This document shows, piece after piece, positions 1-5,498 of a stretch of DNA of 6,503 nucleotides; position 1 is the first letter of the stretch; each line of letters begins with the position of its first letter. The translations under genes were made by a program, and so were the position numbers. Origin of the DNA: an uncultured Actinomycetes bacterium (GTDB taxonomy: Bacteria > Actinomycetota > Thermoleophilia > Miltoncostaeales > Miltoncostaeaceae); the NCBI GenBank assembly GCA_937862675.1, contig CALMEC010000249.1:1-6503 (forward strand), written 5' to 3'. Below the pieces are notes generated by a model. That model saw nothing but the letters and a program-made list of their open reading frames with translations, had not been told where the DNA came from and did no database searches.

Positions 1-25
1 CGGCAAACGTGCCGCAGGCTGCGGC

Positions 26-583
26 ATGAGTGTCCTGCTGCATATCTCCGACACGCATTTCGGCACCGAACAAGCTGCGGTGGTCGAGGCGCTGGTCGCC
101 CTGGCGGCGCAGCAGCGGCCGGATGTGGTGGTGCTGTCGGGCGACATCACGCAGCGTGCGCGGCGCGCTCAGTTTCGCGCGGCGCAGGACTTCATCGCGC
201 GATTGGGGGTGCCTGTCCTGGCCGTGCCGGGTAACCACGACGTGGCCTTGTTCGACCTCTGGACGCGCCTGATCCGCCCGTATGCGCTTTACGCCACGGT
301 GTTCGGTGCGGATCTCGAGCCCTTGCATGCATCGCAGGATCTGCTGGTGTTGGGTGTCAACACCACGCGCATGTGGCGACACAAGAACGGGGAGGTGTCC
401 CTGGCGCAGATCGAGCGCGGGGCAACTCGGCTGAGCCAAGCCCCCCCGGAGCAGTTGCGCGTGGTGGTGGTGCACCACCCGGCAGCGCTGCCCCGCGGTG
501 AGGATGCTTCCAGCCTGTTGCGCGGCCACCATGCCGCGCTACGCGCGTGGTCGGCCGCCGGCGCCGATCTCGTGCTGTGCGGG
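26..583 (+). other. Metallophosphoesterase fragment (calcineurin-like), foreign 5' segment lacking the C-terminal metal motif
   Basis: Residues 1-186 of the first ORF are a calcineurin-like metallophosphoesterase. Visible metal-binding blocks are HISDTHFG (D9, H11), SGDITQRA (D40), PGNHD (N70, H71, D72) and VVVHHP (H150, H151). The family's last block, a GHxH that normally follows a segment like LVLCG, is absent: the sequence reaches GADLVLCG (179-186) and then becomes DXR. The protein style resembles betaproteobacterial phosphoesterases (impression from memory). Leucine codon TTG is used six times here (residues 60, 75, 100, 109, 144, 165), but I find none in the first ~750 bases of the DXR part. 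That fits DNA from a different genome. The ATG at 26 has no clear Shine-Dalgarno sequence, and the bases before it (11-25) form a small GCCGCA/TGCGGC inverted repeat. Exact substrate unknown. Confidence 0.85.
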
Positions 584-1597
584 CTGGCATGCGGACGCGA
601 CGCGGCCACGATGGCCCGTCAGGCCGCCGACCGCGGCGGTGTCGCCACCAGCTGCGCCGACGGCTCCGGCACGGTCCCCGCCGATCCGGCGTACGCGGCG
701 CTCATCGATGCCACATCGCCGGACATCATCCTCAACGCCATCGTCGGGGCGGCGGGGCTGCGCCCCACACTGGCGGCCCTGGAGCGGGGGATCGACGTCG
801 CGCTCGCCAACAAGGAGAGCCTCGTGGCCGGCGGCGACCTCGTCCGCGCCGCGCGGCTCCGCAGCGGCGCACGGCTCGTTCCCGTCGATTCGGAGCATTC
901 GGCGCTCTTCCAGCTCCTGGAGGGTGTCGAGCGCGCGACGGTCACATCCACCGTCCTCACCGCGTCGGGCGGGCCCTTCCGCGGGCGCACCCGCGGTGAG
1001 CTGGAGGCCGTGACGGTCTCCGACGCCCTGGCGCATCCCACGTGGTCCATGGGCGCCAAGATCACGATCGACTCGGCGACGCTCATGAACAAGGGGCTCG
1101 AGGTCATCGAGGCGTGTCACCTGTTCGACCTCTCGGACGACGAGGTCGAGGTGGTCGTGCATCCGCAGTCGTTCGTCCACGCCATGATCCGGCTGGTCGA
1201 CGGGAGCGTCCTGACGCACTGCGGACCGCCGGACATGCGGGTCCCGATCGGTCACGCGCTGATGTGGCCGCAGCCGCCGCCACCGCATGAGGCCGTCGAC
1301 CTGGTCGGACGCCGCCTCGAGTTCGAGGCGCCCGACGTCGACACGTTCCGCTGTCTCGCGCTCGCACGCGAGGCCGGACGCACCGGGGGCACCGCCCCCG
1401 CCGTCCTCAACGCCGCCAACGAGGTCGCCGTCGCCGCCTTCCTCGCGGGACGGATCCGCTTCCTCGAGATCGCCGACCTCGTGGAGGACGCGCTGGACAC
1501 CATCGAATCCCTGCCCGCCACGACCCTCGACGCGGTGTCGGACGCCGATGCCTCCGCGCGGCGTCACGTCGACGACCGGCTGGCGGTGCGCGCATGA
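26..1597 (+). CDS. dxr: 1-deoxy-D-xylulose 5-phosphate reductoisomerase, N-terminus replaced by a metallophosphoesterase fragment (probable chimera)
   Basis: This is one open frame of 523 residues. Residues from about 187 onward are DXR (IspC), the NADPH-dependent enzyme that turns 1-deoxy-xylulose 5-phosphate into 2-C-methylerythritol 4-phosphate, the first committed MEP-pathway step in the cytosol. Visible DXR motifs are NAIVGAAGL (237-245), ANKESLV (261-267), VPVDSEHSALFQ with metal-ligand D288 and E290, TASGGPF (312-318), HPTWSMGAKITIDSATLMNK (337-356) with E359 after it, HPQSFVH (379-385) and PPDMRVPIGHALMWP. The C-terminal APAVLNAANEVAVAAF helix region is complete. The DXR part is about 337 residues against about 390-400 for the family. 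It enters at GLACGRD, which matches the family's VVALVAGKN-like region, so the first ~35 residues including the GSTGSIG cofactor loop are missing. The stop overlaps the next gene (ATGA). The DXR identity is certain. Whether the fused protein is real is doubtful, and without the Rossmann loop it should not bind NADPH normally. Confidence 0.9.
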   Translation: MSVLLHISDTHFGTEQAAVVEALVALAAQQRPDVVVLSGDITQRARRAQFRAAQDFIARLGVPVLAVPGNHDVALFDLWTRLIRPYALYATVFGADLEPLHASQDLLVLGVNTTRMWRHKNGEVSLAQIERGATRLSQAPPEQLRVVVVHHPAALPRGEDASSLLRGHHAALRAWSAAGADLVLCGLACGRDAATMARQAADRGGVATSCADGSGTVPADPAYAALIDATSPDIILNAIVGAAGLRPTLAALERGIDVALANKESLVAGGDLVRAARLRSGARLVPVDSEHSALFQLLEGVERATVTSTVLTASGGPFRGRTRGELEAVTVSDALAHPTWSMGAKITIDSATLMNKGLEVIEACHLFDLSDDEVEVVVHPQSFVHAMIRLVDGSVLTHCGPPDMRVPIGHALMWPQPPPPHEAVDLVGRRLEFEAPDVDTFRCLALAREAGRTGGTAPAVLNAANEVAVAAFLAGRIRFLEIADLVEDALDTIESLPATTLDAVSDADASARRHVDDRLAVRA

Positions 1598-2871
1598 CAA
1601 TCGTCAACGTCATCGTCTTCGTCGCCATCCTGATGGTGCTCATCCTCCTGCACGAGATGGGTCACATGGTCGTGGCCAAGATGTGCGGGATGCGGGTGGA
1701 GCGCTTCTCCATCTTCTTCGGCCGTCCCCTCTGGTCGTTCCGCCGCGGCGAGACCGAGTACGGCATCGGCTGGCTCCCCCTGGGCGGGTTCGTGTCGATC
1801 ACCGGGATGACCCGTGAGTCCCTGGTCGAGCGCGAGACGCTCACGCTGCCGCGTGACGACGTGCGGGTGGAGGATGTGCTCCGGGAGGAGGAGCGTGCCC
1901 GCGAGGAGCGGCGGCGCATCGAGCCGACGGCCGACGGATGGGTGCGCTCTGGACGGCTGCGCGGTGAGGGCGCGGTCACGCTGGCGCGAGAGGTCCCGAT
2001 GCGGCCCGAGGTCGCGGCCCGCGCCTACTGCAACTCCACGACGCCGCGCAAGGTCGCGACCATCCTCGCCGGGCCGATGGCCAACGTCGTCGTCGCGCTC
2101 GTCGTCTTCACCATGTCGTTCTGGATCGGCACCCCGGTCTTCCAGCTGGACGGCAGCATCCACAGCGTGGCGGCCGGCGGTCCGGCGGCACAGGGGGGGA
2201 TCCTGGGGGGTGACCGCATAACCGCCGTCAACGGTGTCGCGATCGAGCAGTCGGCGGACCCCGACGCGGTCGAGAACAGCGTCGAGAGGGCCCGGGACGA
2301 GATCCAGTCCAACGTCGGCAAGCCCGTCACCGTCGCGTTCGTGCGCGGCGAGGAGGCACACACCGTCCGGACGCCGCCGCTCACCCCGGCGGACGACGAC
2401 GCCTCGATCGGGCGTCTCGGCGTCACGTTCGACCAGATCAGGACGGGGACGGTGCGCGACGGTCCGGTGGAGGGGGTCCGCAACGCCGTCAGCTTCAGCT
2501 GGCATCTCACGAGCGAACAGGTGCGCGCGATGGGCCGCCTGTTCACCAGCAAGGAGGTCCGCGAGCAGGTGCAGGGGCCGATCGGGATCGGCGCCACCTA
2601 CAACGAGTTCGCGTCCGACGGCATCAGCGTGATCCTCCGCTTCGTCGGCATCATCAGCCTGATCCTGGCGATCATGAACCTCATCCCGCTGCTCCCGCTG
2701 GACGGAGGGCACATCGTGTTCGCGCCCGCCGAGCGCCTGCGCCGCAGGCCGCTCTCCATCGCCGTGTACCAGCGCCCCTCGATCGTCGGGATCGCGGTCA
2801 TCCTGCTCCTGGCCGTCTACGCCGTCAACAACGACATCGGTCGACTGACCGGAGAGGGCTTCAACCGATGA
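1594..2871 (+). CDS. rseP: Site-2 zinc metalloprotease (RseP/Rip1-type, M50)
   Basis: This is a 425-residue membrane-embedded protease that would cut transmembrane anti-sigma factors or other membrane substrates (regulated intramembrane proteolysis). The first membrane helix (about 3-19) runs into the zinc motif HEMGH (H20, E21, H24). RFSIFFG and GWLPLGGFVSI are the usual membrane-reentrant strands. The middle AGPMANVVVALVVF helix (159-172) is followed by a PDZ domain of about residues 185-262 (GGPAAQGGILGGDRI, VNG). The C-terminal active-site motif MNLIPLLPLDGGHI carries the third zinc ligand D370, and a last helix spans about 395-412. Residues 72-135 are a charged, Arg/Glu-rich insert between GMT and the MRPEVAARAYCN segment, longer than in E. 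coli RseP. ATG overlaps the dxr stop (ATGA), and its own stop overlaps ispG in the same way. The dxr-protease-ispG order is that of Mycobacterium (dxr-rip1-gcpE). Its substrate cannot be told from this window. Confidence 0.95.
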   Translation: MTIVNVIVFVAILMVLILLHEMGHMVVAKMCGMRVERFSIFFGRPLWSFRRGETEYGIGWLPLGGFVSITGMTRESLVERETLTLPRDDVRVEDVLREEERAREERRRIEPTADGWVRSGRLRGEGAVTLAREVPMRPEVAARAYCNSTTPRKVATILAGPMANVVVALVVFTMSFWIGTPVFQLDGSIHSVAAGGPAAQGGILGGDRITAVNGVAIEQSADPDAVENSVERARDEIQSNVGKPVTVAFVRGEEAHTVRTPPLTPADDDASIGRLGVTFDQIRTGTVRDGPVEGVRNAVSFSWHLTSEQVRAMGRLFTSKEVREQVQGPIGIGATYNEFASDGISVILRFVGIISLILAIMNLIPLLPLDGGHIVFAPAERLRRRPLSIAVYQRPSIVGIAVILLLAVYAVNNDIGRLTGEGFNR

Positions 2872-4100
2872 GGCGCGTCAGCGTCCGCTGCATGGTGGGT
2901 TCCGTGGCCGTCGGCGGCGGGGCGCCGGTCGTGGTCCAGTCCATGACGAACACCGACACGGCCGACGCCGCGTCCACGGCGGCCCAGGTCGCGGCACTCG
3001 CGGCATCGGGGTCGGAGATCGTGCGGATCACGGTCAACAACCGTGCCGCCGCGGCGCAGGTGTCCGAGATCCGGACGCGTCTGCGGGACGACTTCGGTGT
3101 GTCGGTGCCCCTCGTGGGCGACTTCCACTACAACGGTCACACACTCCTGCGCGAGTTCCCGGACTGTGCCGACGCGCTCGACAAGTTCCGCATCAACCCC
3201 GGGAACGTGGGGCGCCGCGACCGCCACGACAGCAACTTCGCCGAGATCGTCCGCGCGGCCATCGACCACGGCAAGCCCGTGCGTATCGGTGTCAACGCCG
3301 GCTCCCTCGATCCCGAGCTGCTCGACGAGCTGATGGACGCCAACGCCCGTGCGGACGACCCCCGCGGCGCCGAGGAGGTCCTGCGGGAGGCCATGGTCCA
3401 GAGCGCGCTGCGCTCGGCGGACGCCGCGGAGGAGATCGGCCTCGCCCACGACAGCATCATCCTCTCCTGCAAGGCCAGCCGGCTCTCGGAGATGGTCGCG
3501 GTCTACCGCGACCTCGCCGCGCGCTGCGACTATCCGCTCCATCTCGGCCTCACCGAGGCCGGCATGTCGACCAAGGGCATCGTCGCCACGTCCGCCGCCC
3601 TCTCGGTCCTCCTGGAAGGCGGCATCGGCGACACCATCCGGGCGTCACTCACCCCGGAGCCCGGAGGTGACCGTTCCCTCGAGGTGCGTGTCTGCCTCGA
3701 CATCCTGCAGAGCCTCGGACTGCGGTCGTTCCGACCCGAGGTCACCGCCTGCCCCGGCTGCGGTCGCACCACCAGCACGGTCTTCCAGGAACTCGCTCAG
3801 GCCATCGAGGCGCGCCTTGAGGAACGGATGACCGCGTGGCGCACGGAGCGCCCGGGCGTCGCCGAGCTCAAGGTCGCGGTGATGGGCTGCATCGTCAACG
3901 GCCCGGGGGAGAGCCGCGCCGCAGACATCGGGATCAGCCTGCCCGGCACGGGCGAGGAACCACGGGCGCCCGTGTACGTGGACGGCCAGAAGCACATCAC
4001 CCTGGAGGGCCCGAACCTGGCCCGGGACTTCATGGAACTCGTGGAGGACTACGTGGCACGACGGTTCCCGGCGACCGAGGGGGCGGGGACGGTCTCGTGA
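2868..4100 (+). CDS. ispG: 4-hydroxy-3-methylbut-2-en-1-yl diphosphate synthase (IspG/GcpE)
   Basis: IspG is a cytosolic [4Fe-4S] enzyme that converts methylerythritol cyclodiphosphate to HMBPP, the penultimate MEP-pathway step. The protein has 410 residues against 372 in E. coli. It starts with VQSMTNTDTAD, followed by GDFHYNGHTLL, KFRINPGNVG and RIGVNAGSLD of the TIM barrel. The cluster ligands are C295 and C298 in TACPGCGRTTSTVFQE and C341 in MGCIVNGPGE, with E348 as the likely fourth ligand. The start is supported by a good Shine-Dalgarno sequence, GGAGAGG at 2851-2857, 10 nt upstream, and by the ATGA overlap with the protease gene. Wording such as LHLGLTEAGM and CPGCGRTTST looks like the proteobacterial-type IspG. 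Most actinobacteria I recall have a CPSCGR-type motif, so the gene may represent an older lineage or a transfer. GTGA couples it to the next gene. Confidence 0.97.
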   Translation: MRRVSVRCMVGSVAVGGGAPVVVQSMTNTDTADAASTAAQVAALAASGSEIVRITVNNRAAAAQVSEIRTRLRDDFGVSVPLVGDFHYNGHTLLREFPDCADALDKFRINPGNVGRRDRHDSNFAEIVRAAIDHGKPVRIGVNAGSLDPELLDELMDANARADDPRGAEEVLREAMVQSALRSADAAEEIGLAHDSIILSCKASRLSEMVAVYRDLAARCDYPLHLGLTEAGMSTKGIVATSAALSVLLEGGIGDTIRASLTPEPGGDRSLEVRVCLDILQSLGLRSFRPEVTACPGCGRTTSTVFQELAQAIEARLEERMTAWRTERPGVAELKVAVMGCIVNGPGESRAADIGISLPGTGEEPRAPVYVDGQKHITLEGPNLARDFMELVEDYVARRFPATEGAGTVS

Positions 4101-4444
4101 TCAAGTGGATCGTCATCGCCCTGCTCGTGGCCGGGTCGTTCGGGATCATCTGGACCGCGCCCTGGAAGGACGACGTCGACCGGCTCCGCCAGCGCGTCGA
4201 CGATGCGTTCTCGACCGTCGATCAGAAGACCTCGAAGGCATGCTCCGACTACGGACGGCAGGTGCCGCAGGCCGTCAAGGACGCCGTGGCGGAGATCGAG
4301 AGGGACGGCGGCGGCGATGCCGAGTTGCGGTCCCGGGCGCGGGGGCAGGCGGACGCCATCGCGAAGTGCGTGCGACAGGTCCCGAACCTGGCCCCGTCAT
4401 GGGGTGACATCGAGTCCCGGCTGAGGTCGGCCGCGGGCTCCTGA
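4097..4444 (+). CDS. Small membrane-anchored protein of unknown function
   Basis: I do not recognise this 115-residue protein. It starts with GTG inside the ispG stop (GTGA overlap), with only a weak G-rich stretch upstream as ribosome site, so translation is probably coupled to ispG. Residues 4-20 (WIVIALLVAGSFGIIWT) form one hydrophobic helix, either an uncleaved signal anchor or a signal peptide. The rest is soluble, charged and mostly helical: residues 25-47 could form a short amphipathic helix (VDRLRQRVDDAF), residues 58-68 another, and a GGG turn lies at 71-73. Two cysteines, C49 and C91, might form a disulfide if the domain lies outside the membrane (inference). No catalytic motif is visible. 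Codon use matches the rest of the operon and the frame is kept open without rare codons, so it is likely a real gene. It is the last gene before the spacer. Confidence 0.75.
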   Translation: MIKWIVIALLVAGSFGIIWTAPWKDDVDRLRQRVDDAFSTVDQKTSKACSDYGRQVPQAVKDAVAEIERDGGGDAELRSRARGQADAIAKCVRQVPNLAPSWGDIESRLRSAAGS

Positions 4445-4460
4445 GGCGCCGGGTCCCGCC

Positions 4461-4491
4461 CGTCCGGAGGCCGTCGCGAGCGGCCGGGACG
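4461..4491 (+). terminator. Imperfect GC-rich hairpin after the isoprenoid operon
   Basis: CGTCC (4461-4465) can pair with GGACG (4487-4491), and GGCCG (4469-4473) with CGGCC (4481-4485). The two stems are separated by a GGA/G internal loop, and the apical loop is TCGCGAG. It sits 17 nt after the stop of the small membrane protein and before the tRNA promoter, where a terminator would be expected. There is no T-tract behind it, so it may be a U-less terminator, an RNA-stabilising 3' end, or chance pairing in very GC-rich DNA. Confidence 0.35.
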
Positions 4492-4540
4492 ACCCCCGCG
4501 GACCACGCCCGGGGCGGGGTGGGAGGACGGCCGCCTGTGG

Positions 4541-4546
4541 TAGCCT
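4541..4546 (+). promoter_or_regulatory. Probable -10 element of the tRNA-Pro/pgsA transcript (TAGCCT)
   Basis: TAGCCT fits the TANNNT consensus of housekeeping sigma factors in high-GC Gram-positives. It stands out in a G/C-only stretch, ending 10 nt before the first base of the mature tRNA, as expected for a short 5' leader removed by RNase P. No convincing -35 hexamer lies 16-18 nt upstream. Confidence 0.45.
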
Positions 4547-4556
4547 CTCGGGGCTT

Positions 4557-4630
4557 CGGGGCGTGGCGCAGTCTGGTAGCGCACCCGGCTGGGGGCCGGG
4601 CGGTCGGAGGTTCAAATCCTCTCGCCCCGA
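4557..4630 (+). tRNA. tRNA-Pro (anticodon GGG)
   Basis: A full 74-nt cloverleaf can be folded by hand. The acceptor stem is CGGGGCG (4557-4563) with CGCCCCG (4623-4629) and discriminator A4630. The D stem is GCGC/GCGC around AGTCTGGTA. The anticodon stem is CCCGG/CCGGG with loop CTGGGGG, giving anticodon GGG, which reads proline CCC and CCU. The variable loop is CGGTC. The T stem is GGAGG/CCTCT with loop TTCAAAT. The 3' CCA is not encoded (TTC follows), so a CCA-adding enzyme must complete it. CCC is a common proline codon in the neighbouring genes. It is followed after only 5 nt by the GTG of a protein gene. Confidence 0.97.
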
Positions 4631-4635
4631 TTCAC

Positions 4636-5193
4636 GTGAGCGACAACATCGGGAAACCGCGGCTGTGGTGGCTGCCCAACGCGATCCCCATCGCCCGCCT
4701 CGCCGGCCTGCCGGTCCTCATCTGGGCGGTCGCCGTCCACTCGGGACCCACGTCGGCGTTCGTGGCGTGGTTGTTCGCGGGTATCGCGATCACCGACTTC
4801 ATCGACGGGAAGCTGGCCCGCCACCTGGGTGCCGAGTCGCGGTTCGGGCGCATCGCCGACCCGCTTGCGGACCGCCTCGTCATGGCCGTCGGGCTGATCG
4901 CCCTCCTGCACTTCGGGCGACTCCACTGGGTCGCGCCCGTCGTCATCCTGGTGCGGGACGCCGGGGCCGTCGTCGCGTTCGTCTGGCTCGCCCGGAAGGG
5001 CGTCGAGATGCGGGTGGACTTCTGGGGGAAGGCCAGCTCGCTCGTGGCGATGGTGGCCACCGGTATGTGCCTGCTCAGCACCTGGGTCGGGGGAGACGTG
5101 CTCTTCTGGATCGCCGTCGCCCTCTCCGTTGCAACCATCGCGAACTACGCCCGTGACGCGAGACGCCGATTGCGAGCCTCAGGCTCCACATGA
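4636..5193 (+). CDS. CDP-alcohol phosphatidyltransferase (PgsA-like)
   Basis: This is an integral-membrane enzyme of phospholipid synthesis that moves a phosphatidyl group from CDP-diacylglycerol to an alcohol such as glycerol 3-phosphate or inositol phosphate. The acceptor cannot be read from the sequence. The complete family signature D-x2-DG-x2-AR-x8-G-x3-D-x3-D is present: D54, D57, G58, A61, R62, G71, D75, D79 (motif TDFIDGKLAR ... FGRIADPLADR). The N-terminus WWLPNAIPIARLAGLPVLI is the usual start of the fold, and about five or six hydrophobic helices follow. The length of 185 residues is normal. I chose GTG at 4636 because an upstream in-frame ATG at 4519 would translate through the tRNA. 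No Shine-Dalgarno sequence is possible in the 5-nt gap, so it may be read from a tRNA-processed, nearly leaderless mRNA. It is equivalent in position to mycobacterial pgsA2, which also lies upstream of garA. Confidence 0.92.
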   Translation: MSDNIGKPRLWWLPNAIPIARLAGLPVLIWAVAVHSGPTSAFVAWLFAGIAITDFIDGKLARHLGAESRFGRIADPLADRLVMAVGLIALLHFGRLHWVAPVVILVRDAGAVVAFVWLARKGVEMRVDFWGKASSLVAMVATGMCLLSTWVGGDVLFWIAVALSVATIANYARDARRRLRASGST

Positions 5194-5212
5194 GGTTTTG
5201 GGCTCCGTCGGC

Positions 5213-5218
5213 TATGCT
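5213..5218 (+). promoter_or_regulatory. Possible -10 element for a leaderless rsiG-like transcript (TATGCT)
   Basis: TATGCT matches TANNNT and ends exactly 7 nt before the ATG at 5226, the spacing expected if transcription starts on the A of the start codon. No -35 hexamer is recognisable 16-18 nt upstream (the area reads ATGAGGT), which is common for such promoters. The motif overlaps an alternative ATG at 5214. Confidence 0.4.
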
Positions 5219-5225
5219 GCCGTCG

Positions 5226-5498
5226 ATGGCCCCACCCGAAGATCCCGGAAACGAGCACGTTTCGTCGTCCAGCGTCGAATTCGCCGCGCTGAGCGACGCC
5301 CAGCTGCGCGACGAAGTCCACCGGCTCGCACGGCGTGAACGCGAGATCTCGTTCCAGCGCCGTTTCCTGCACGGCCAGCTCGAGCTGGCCCGGGCGGACC
5401 TTCGCCGGAGGCTGACGGGCGACGTCCCGCTGGCGCTGACGCCACGGGAGATCACTGACATGGAGCGCGCATTGAGCCCGGAGAGGGACCCCGACTGA
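5226..5498 (+). CDS. RsiG-like small protein (candidate c-di-GMP-responsive anti-sigma factor)
   Basis: This small protein has 90 residues from ATG 5226, or 102 from ATG 5190, which overlaps the upstream stop. It is acidic and serine-rich at the N-terminus, then a helical hairpin: LSDAQLRDEVHRLARR, then REREISFQRRFLHGQLE, then a turn and LTPREITDMERAL. The second helix matches the RsiG c-di-GMP motif E-x3-S-x2-R-x3-Q-x3-D: E38, S42, R45, with H49 in place of Q and E53 in place of D (numbering from 5226). In Streptomyces and Rubrobacter, RsiG holds sigma WhiG inactive when c-di-GMP is bound, and the Rubrobacter form is short with one motif copy and acts as a dimer (established knowledge). No WhiG gene is in this window. 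I prefer the 5226 start because of the -10 box 7 nt upstream. The stop overlaps the FHA gene start (TGATG). The family match is from memory, and ligand binding is unproven given the two substitutions. Confidence 0.72.
   Translation: MAPPEDPGNEHVSSSSVEFAALSDAQLRDEVHRLARREREISFQRRFLHGQLELARADLRRRLTGDVPLALTPREITDMERALSPERDPD

Noticed and set aside
11..25. Inverted repeat GCCGCA-GGC(T)-TGCGGC before the first ATG as a terminator or operator
   Set aside because: It is short, in GC-rich DNA at the window edge, without T-tract or context, and cannot be supported.
539..1600. Long minus-strand open frame (353 codons) opposite dxr
   Set aside because: It is a shadow of dxr created by high third-position GC, with no domain-like content.
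1564..2712. Long minus-strand open frame (382 codons) across the protease gene
   Set aside because: It lies opposite the site-2 protease, whose motifs are unmistakable. Its product is a low-complexity Asp/Arg/His-rich string, typical of antisense frames in GC-rich genes.
2817..3542. Minus-strand open frame (241 codons) opposite ispG
   Set aside because: It is an antisense shadow of a fully supported ispG, with a repetitive composition.
4519..4635. Upstream ATG-initiated extension of the phosphatidyltransferase
   Set aside because: The extension would be translated from the tRNA-Pro sequence and adds 39 residues before a normal family N-terminus.
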